From Streptomyces spongiicola (GTDB lineage Bacteria; Actinomycetota; Actinomycetes; Streptomycetales; Streptomycetaceae): a DNA stretch of 64,000 nt. The notes under the pieces were generated by a model. The model was not told the DNA's origin. It worked only from the letters and a program-made list of their open reading frames with translations, and made no database searches. This document shows positions 59,120 through 64,000 of this stretch, piece by piece (position 1 is the first letter of the stretch; the number at the start of each line of letters is the position of its first letter). The translations under genes were made by a program, and so were the position numbers. Location: the NCBI RefSeq assembly GCF_003122365.1, contig NZ_CP029254.1, positions 7,008,001 through 7,072,000 of the forward strand. The letters run 5' to 3'.

Positions 59120-60379
59120 TCACGGAAGGTCGGACAGGTCGAGGACCAGCCGGGTCGGGCCGTGGAAGACCAGGTCGTCGGCGTACTCGACCCGGTGGCC
59201 GCCGAGGCCGAGTCCGGGGATCCGGTCCAGCAGGGTCCCGAGGCCGATCTCGGCCTCGGCGCGGGCCAGCGTCGCGCCGAGGCAGTAGTGGATGCCGAGG
59301 CCGAAGCCCAGGTGCCGGTCGGCTGCGCGGTGGACGTCCAGGACGTCGGGGTCCGGGAAGCGCGCGGGGTCCCGGTTCGCCGAGCCCAGCAGGGCCACCA
59401 CGCGGCTGCCGCGCGGCACGTCGTGGCCGCCGAGGTGCGCGTCCTCGTACGCCCAGCGCGTCACCGCCTGCACCGGCGGGTCGTAGCGCATCAGTTCCTC
59501 GACCGCGGACGGCGTCAGCCGGGGCGCGGCACGCAGCTCCGCCAGGATCTCGGGGTGCGCCCGCAGGGCCAGCACGGCCTTGGCCAGGAAGTTGGTGGTG
59601 GTCTCGTGTCCGGCGGTGAGCAGATGGACGCACGTCCCGACGATCCCGTCCACGGTCAGCCGCGCGCCGGAGTCCCGGGCCCGGACGAGGAGGGTCAGCA
59701 GGTCGGCACCGTCGCCCCCGCTCCGCCGGTCCACCTGCTGCCGGAAGTAGCGCGCGAACTCCCGGGAGGCCGTCTCGGCCCGGGCGTAACCGCCGGCGCC
59801 GCGCGAACGGGTGGTGCTGGCCTCCTGGAGGGCGACCGCGCCGGCCCGGAGCCATGCGCGGTCCTCTTCGGGGAGGCCGAGCAGTTCGGAGATGACGAGG
59901 ACGGGGAAGGGCGCGGCGAAGCCCTCCACGAGGTCTGCCTCGCGGTGCCCTCCCAGCCGTTCCACGAGTTCGCGTGCGAGCCGGGTGATGCGCGGCCGGA
60001 GATCGGTGACGATCGAGGGCGAGAACCGGGTGTTGAGCAGGGAGCGCAGTTCGGTGTGGCGCGGCGGGTCCAGGAAGACCAGCCAGTTCTCGACGATGGT
60101 CCGCAGGGCCCGGTGTTCGGCGGGGACCGGGACGGGCGCCGCGCGGGTGCCGGTGTCGCCGGACGCCGCGCGGGCGCTGCGTCCGAACCGCCGGTCGGAC
60201 AGGACGCGGACGACGTCGTCGTAGGCGAAGAGGTAGAAGGTGTCCGGGCCGCCCGCGCCCGACGCGGTGCGATGGACCGGCGCGGCCTCCCGGTAGCGCC
60301 GGTACACGGGGTACGGGTGGCTGATGTCCTCCCTGGCCCAGCCCGTGAGGTCGAACCGCGGCAGTGTCGCGCGGGGCAT
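59120..60379 (-). CDS. staP: Cytochrome P450 StaP, chromopyrrolate aryl-aryl coupling enzyme
   Basis: 419 residues from ATG 60379 (AAGGAGACCGC upstream). I-helix AGHETT (257-262), ExxR with Glu295 and Arg298, haem motif FGLGIHYCLG with Cys366. Length and gene order match StaP, which joins the indole rings of chromopyrrolic acid to form the indolocarbazole core. His252 in CVHLLTAGHET corresponds to His250 that I recall as a substrate contact in the StaP structure. Needs a ferredoxin and reductase, not encoded in the window. Between staD and staMA. Confidence 0.87.
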   Translation of the reverse strand: MPRATLPRFDLTGWAREDISHPYPVYRRYREAAPVHRTASGAGGPDTFYLFAYDDVVRVLSDRRFGRSARAASGDTGTRAAPVPVPAEHRALRTIVENWLVFLDPPRHTELRSLLNTRFSPSIVTDLRPRITRLARELVERLGGHREADLVEGFAAPFPVLVISELLGLPEEDRAWLRAGAVALQEASTTRSRGAGGYARAETASREFARYFRQQVDRRSGGDGADLLTLLVRARDSGARLTVDGIVGTCVHLLTAGHETTTNFLAKAVLALRAHPEILAELRAAPRLTPSAVEELMRYDPPVQAVTRWAYEDAHLGGHDVPRGSRVVALLGSANRDPARFPDPDVLDVHRAADRHLGFGLGIHYCLGATLARAEAEIGLGTLLDRIPGLGLGGHRVEYADDLVFHGPTRLVLDLSDLP

Positions 60380-60514
60380 GCGGTCTCCTTCGGTCGGTGG
60401 TGCGGTGGTGCGGCGGCGGGGCGGTGCGGCGGTGCGGTGGCGCGGCATGGGGACGGTGCGGCGGTGCGGCTCCGGGGGAGTGCGGCCGGGGCGTCCTCCG
60501 GCCGCGGGCCGGCC
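60380..60514. repeat. GC triplet-like repeat between staD and staP
   Basis: GGTGCGGCGG-type imperfect repeats fill most of this 135-base gap (densest at 60399-60470). No gene. Confidence 0.6.
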
Positions 60515-63500
60515 CTAGCGGCCCGGTGGCCGGAAGTGATCCGCCCAGAAGGCGCTCATCTCGCCGACGCGCGCGGGCACGAGGGGATGTTTGCCGCACT
60601 CCGCCGCGAGATCGTCCAGGCGCCGGGCGATACCGCGCCGGGCCACGTCGGGGCGGGAGACGGCCATCGGCTGCTCGGGCAGTTCGAACGACGGTCCGGC
60701 GGTCATGCCCCGGCGCCCCGACGGCATGGTCACGAGCAGTTCCGCCAGCGGGCGCATCAGGCCTGTCATCATGTCGATCGACGCGTTCATCAGGTCGGAC
60801 CGCCGCAGTGCGGCGTCGGGGCACTCGCCGAAGTGCTGGGCCATGAGCTGAAGCGCCATGAAGTAGGCGCGGTTGAACAGCTTCATCACCGCCCGGGCGC
60901 CGGCCTCGGTGACCGTCTCCATCGCCGGGTCCCCCGGACCGAGGGTCGGGTTCCGTACGACGGGGTAGGCGGGGTTCCACCGTTCGGCACCCGGGTGCGG
61001 CCCGTCGGTCGGCGCGCTGCGGAGCAGCTCGGAGATCCGCAGGAACGCGTGGTAGTGGGACGTCTCGCCGTCCCGCGGGCCGAGTACACCTCCCTCCCCC
61101 TGCTCGGTGATGACGTCGACGGCGAACAACGCGCTGGCGAGGTCGTCTACTTCGAGCTGGTAGTCGGGGTGCGTCCGGTTGAGGGACCTGCGGAGGAAGA
61201 GGTGGTGCTCCCCGCCTCCCCTGCCCCTGTCCACCGTGAAGAGGTCCGGGACGCTCTGCAGTCCCTCCCTGAGGTCCGCGTAGAGCTCGCTGAGCGAACC
61301 GTACGGGTGCCGTTCGTCGTACGCGGCAGGGGCCGCCGGTCCGTCGCCGCGCCGTACCTCCCCGACAAGGCCCTCCGGACGCTCGATCCGCACGAACCGG
61401 TCCACGCTGCCGGGCCCCAGCCGCTCCAGGGAGAAGTCGAGCGGGACCGCCAGCTCGTGGTTGACGGTGCGGAAGTCGACGCGAGGCACGTGGAACGGTT
61501 CGCCCACCGCCATGAGGATGTTGTTGACGAGCAGGAAGTGGATCATCTCCTCGCGGGCGATGTCCGTCAGCATGCTGCGGATGCCCTCGTCGAGGGTCTC
61601 CCCGCCGTCACCGCAGGCGAGCCGGAGCTGCCCGGGCGTCCACAGCCCCCGCCGCACGTACTCGGCGCCGGCGCCGTGGGTGGGCACCGAGTAGGCGGCG
61701 TAGAGGTACTGGAGCATGACGGCCAGTTCGATCGCGGCGGCGTCGCGCAGCAGCCTGACCAGCTGGTCCCGGGTGGTGGTCCGCCGGCTTCCCCGGCTGG
61801 TGGCACGCACCGCCGAAAGGACTTCGCCGGGCTTCTGCCGGGACCGCAGAAACCTCAGCAGGAGCCGCGCCTTCGGTTCGGAGAGCTCCCGTGTGGGCGG
61901 CATGTAGTAGGTCTTCGACTTGTTGCGCGGATCGCACATCTGCCAGATCAGCTTGGCGTACGTCTCGACCTTGCAGCGGTCCGCGAGGCTGAAGACCTCC
62001 GCCTTCATGAACGAGTACGTGTGCTCGTAGAACGCGAAGACCTCCTCGTACACCAGGTCGAAGGACACCTCGTCCTCGTCCTCGTCCTGGTCCCGGTCCG
62101 TCCCGGCCAGCCGCCAGTCGTCGGGCAGCACCCGCACCGCCAGATACCCGGCGCCGGGCCAGTAGCCGAGGGTGTCGCCGTGGTCGTAGCCCAGCGCGGC
62201 GGAGCCGGGCCGGTCCGGGTCGCACGGCAGGTCGTCCGGGCCGGTGGACAGCAGGACCCGGGCCGTCCCGGACGCCGCGCCCCGCAGGGTGAACCAGCCC
62301 CGGCCCTCGTCGTCCGTGTCCAGAACACACGTGCTCGACCATCCACCGCCACCGCCACCGCCATCGCCACCGCCATCGCCACCGTCCCGCCGTCCCGCAC
62401 GCACCCGGACGACGCCGACGTCCGAGCACCGCGCGTCGGGGGACGCCGCGACCGGGTCACGGGGCAGGGCCCGGGGGTTGAAGAACTGCCGCACGCCGAT
62501 CCCCCCGACGGCGGCCGGCCGGCCCCGTACGAAGGACCGCACGAGCACCTCGGCGTCGTGGTCCGGGTCGTCCGCGTCCCTGGGGTGCTCCAGGATGAGG
62601 GCCGCGTCGTCGGCCTGGACGTTGACCTCCTTCTCGCGCAGGTGCACCACGGGACCGCCGGGGCCGGTACCGACCAGGTGCAGCGCCTCCTCGGCGGCCT
62701 CCCTCGCCGGCATCTCGACGGGGACCGTCACCAGGCCGCCGGCGAGGGCGTACGCCTCCCCGAGATAGGTCTGCCGGGGCACCCGGGCGACCAGCCGACC
62801 GCTGTCCGCCGTCCGCAGCTCGAGATCGCCCATGTCGACCGGCCGGGCCTCGGCCCGGCCGTCCCGCACCGGGCCGGAGACGGGCATCGCGGTGATCATG
62901 TTGAGCATGGCGTGGTCGTCCGTCAGATGCACGGTGAGGTTGTGCGGTCCCCCCGGCCCGGGGCGGCTCGGGACGAGCAGACGGCCCGCCGGGTAGGTGC
63001 GCGGCTCGCACGGCCGCCAGGGAGCGATGGTTCCGCGCAGCCGCCAGCGGCCCGGGCGGTCGGGGGCCTCGGGCGCGGACGCGTGGCCGAGCGCGAACTG
63101 CACGACCAGCCCTCCCGCTTCCCCGCAGGCCACCGTGTCCCGCAGGCGCCGTACGGCCGGTGAGACGGCCGCCTCGTCGAGCCAGGCCGGCTCGCCGTCC
63201 CCGGCGACGACGAACTGGTGGACCACGGACCGGCGCAGCCGCTTGGCCAGCCAGTGCTCCCCGACGTCCCGCACATGGTGGGTGTTGTGCCACCTCGGGG
63301 GGTGGAAACCGTGGACGTCGCCGGTGGCCATGTAGCCGACGTCGTGGGAGCGGCCGTCGCGCCCGAAGCAGAACTGTCCGACCATGAGGGTCGTCGTCCA
63401 GTCGGAGGCCGGGTCGACGTCGAAGACCCGCGCCCGGTTGACCGTGGTGCCGAGGTACTCGTTGTAGTGCCCCCACATGTCCACGGCGCGCCCGATCACC

Positions 63501-63829
63501 GGATCCCCGGTGTCCGGCTCGCCCGCGCGGCACTCGACCGCGGTGATCCGCGCGTCGACGGCGAAGTGCCCGTTGCCGGCGAAGTCCTCGCCCTTGGCCG
63601 CACTGAAGGGGCCGTCGTCCGCCGGCCGGCCGGTGCTGTCGTACCGCGGCCCGATCAGGTCGAGGTGGTCGTGGTACTCGCCCGGCGGACGGTGGGGCGG
63701 GAAGGGCTGCCCGTCGGCGGTGAGCGCCGTGTTCGTGGCCAGGTCGACGAGGCCGCTTCGGGCGCCGGTGGGGGCATGGGTGGTGGCGGTTCCGGCAAAG
63801 TGCAGCCGGGGCAGGTCGAAGACGCTCAC
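60515..63829 (-). CDS. staD: Chromopyrrolate synthase StaD (RebD/VioB family)
   Basis: 1104 residues from the GTG at 63829. Starts SVFDLPRLHFAGTATTHAPTGA, the family opening. The C-terminal half holds a ferritin-like domain (about 685-770: LRDAAAIELAVMLQYLYAAY and DIAREEMIHFLLVNN, with Glu, Tyr, Glu and His ligands). In the family it couples two indole-3-pyruvate imines into chromopyrrolic acid, a haem-containing reaction. Longer than RebD as I recall. Contains a Gly/Asp-rich insert (about residues 485-505) encoded by CCACCGCCATCG repeats at 62338-62390. GTG start overlaps the staO stop by four bases, so the pair is translationally coupled. Confidence 0.9.
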   Translation of the reverse strand: MSVFDLPRLHFAGTATTHAPTGARSGLVDLATNTALTADGQPFPPHRPPGEYHDHLDLIGPRYDSTGRPADDGPFSAAKGEDFAGNGHFAVDARITAVECRAGEPDTGDPVIGRAVDMWGHYNEYLGTTVNRARVFDVDPASDWTTTLMVGQFCFGRDGRSHDVGYMATGDVHGFHPPRWHNTHHVRDVGEHWLAKRLRRSVVHQFVVAGDGEPAWLDEAAVSPAVRRLRDTVACGEAGGLVVQFALGHASAPEAPDRPGRWRLRGTIAPWRPCEPRTYPAGRLLVPSRPGPGGPHNLTVHLTDDHAMLNMITAMPVSGPVRDGRAEARPVDMGDLELRTADSGRLVARVPRQTYLGEAYALAGGLVTVPVEMPAREAAEEALHLVGTGPGGPVVHLREKEVNVQADDAALILEHPRDADDPDHDAEVLVRSFVRGRPAAVGGIGVRQFFNPRALPRDPVAASPDARCSDVGVVRVRAGRRDGGDGGGDGGGGGGGWSSTCVLDTDDEGRGWFTLRGAASGTARVLLSTGPDDLPCDPDRPGSAALGYDHGDTLGYWPGAGYLAVRVLPDDWRLAGTDRDQDEDEDEVSFDLVYEEVFAFYEHTYSFMKAEVFSLADRCKVETYAKLIWQMCDPRNKSKTYYMPPTRELSEPKARLLLRFLRSRQKPGEVLSAVRATSRGSRRTTTRDQLVRLLRDAAAIELAVMLQYLYAAYSVPTHGAGAEYVRRGLWTPGQLRLACGDGGETLDEGIRSMLTDIAREEMIHFLLVNNILMAVGEPFHVPRVDFRTVNHELAVPLDFSLERLGPGSVDRFVRIERPEGLVGEVRRGDGPAAPAAYDERHPYGSLSELYADLREGLQSVPDLFTVDRGRGGGEHHLFLRRSLNRTHPDYQLEVDDLASALFAVDVITEQGEGGVLGPRDGETSHYHAFLRISELLRSAPTDGPHPGAERWNPAYPVVRNPTLGPGDPAMETVTEAGARAVMKLFNRAYFMALQLMAQHFGECPDAALRRSDLMNASIDMMTGLMRPLAELLVTMPSGRRGMTAGPSFELPEQPMAVSRPDVARRGIARRLDDLAAECGKHPLVPARVGEMSAFWADHFRPPGR

Positions 63830-64000
63830 GCCGACCGCTCCGAGCGGCTCGGTCGGGCGGCGGCGAACACGCCCCTGGCACGGGGCTCGTACCACTCGAT
63901 CTCGTGCGCGGCGTCGATCGCCGACTCGATGGCGCCCTCGATCCACGCGGGCTTCGACGAGCAGTGCTCGCCGGCGAAGAAGAGGCCCCGCTGCGGCCGG
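63826..64000 (-). CDS. staO: L-tryptophan oxidase StaO, C-terminal fragment at window edge
   Basis: 58 codons read leftward from the edge to a TGA at 63826. The sequence RPQRGLFFAGEHCSSKPAWIEGAIESAIDAAHEI is the closing FAD-binding motif of flavin amine oxidases (GEHCS..WIEGAIESG-like). In indolocarbazole clusters this position belongs to staO/rebO, which makes indole-3-pyruvate imine from tryptophan for StaD. Stop overlaps staD's GTG (GTGA). The rest lies beyond the window. Family certain, identity from synteny. Confidence 0.85.
   Translation of the reverse strand, partial: RPQRGLFFAGEHCSSKPAWIEGAIESAIDAAHEIEWYEPRARGVFAAARPSRSERSA

Noticed and set aside
58982..63163. A 1393-codon plus-strand open frame opposite staD, staP and staMA
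   Set aside because: Shadow of real minus-strand genes. Composition is Val/Gly/Ala/Arg-rich with no domain, and the opposite strand has clear families throughout.
1..64000. tRNA, rRNA or riboswitch genes
   Set aside because: None recognised on reading either strand. A covariance-model search (Infernal, tRNAscan) would be decisive.

Overview
The window is high-GC DNA with strong third-position G/C coding bias, GTG starts, LAL, TetR and MerR regulators, lipoprotein and Tat-type signals, and an indolocarbazole biosynthesis cluster. All of this points to a Streptomyces chromosome or a close relative. No rRNA, tRNA, CRISPR array, transposase or phage gene was seen.

Layout. 1-7.4 kb: a membrane-anchored Mrr-type nuclease (cut by the left edge), an SGNH hydrolase, a glutathionyl-hydroquinone-reductase-like transferase, and a molybdate block (HTH/Mop regulator, ModA lipoprotein, fused ModBC permease-ATPase). 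7.9-15 kb: a lipoprotein, a methyltransferase, an XRE-cupin regulator coupled to a 46-residue membrane peptide, a frameshifted chloramphenicol-phosphotransferase-like gene, an EF-hand protein, and pspAB-htpX. 15-21 kb: divergent arsR and arsO-like genes with two mirror-image operators around tandem arrays, an Imm-5-like orphan, a PlsC acyltransferase, and a MerR protein with two DNA-binding domains divergent from a DUF6194-like gene. 21.5-33 kb: a secreted subtilase with a P-domain, a LAL regulator, a small secreted coiled-coil protein, a GH25 muramidase, a Tat-type class V aminotransferase homologue, an MFS exporter and an amidohydrolase. 33.6-50.5 kb: a MerR/membrane-protein pair, a ferric-reductase-like flavoprotein, a TetR, an SDR, an endonuclease-VII-like protein, a DJ-1/PfpI protein with its TetR and a perfect inverted second copy of that TetR, an alcohol dehydrogenase/TetR pair, a lipase, a glyoxalase-like protein, and a WYL regulator divergent from an epoxide hydrolase.

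51.0-64.0 kb: ten consecutive minus-strand genes match, in order, the staurosporine genes O-D-P-MA-J-K-I-E-MB-C as I remember them from Streptomyces sp. TP-A0274. They provide aglycone construction (StaO partial, StaD, StaP, StaC), deoxyaminosugar synthesis (StaJ, StaK, StaI, StaE) and tailoring methylation (StaMA, StaMB). staG, staN, staA, staB and the regulator staR would be expected beyond the right edge. StaC carries the two residues I associate with lactam (K252c) rather than rebeccamycin-type chemistry. A strong hairpin separates staC from the rest of the run.

Two structural features stand out. One is a perfect 578-bp inverted repeat carrying two copies of one TetR gene around 41.2-42.9 kb. 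The other is an unusual density of short tandem arrays (7-17 bp units, all of different sequence) in the gaps between genes. Much of the remaining intergenic DNA shows no recognisable gene.
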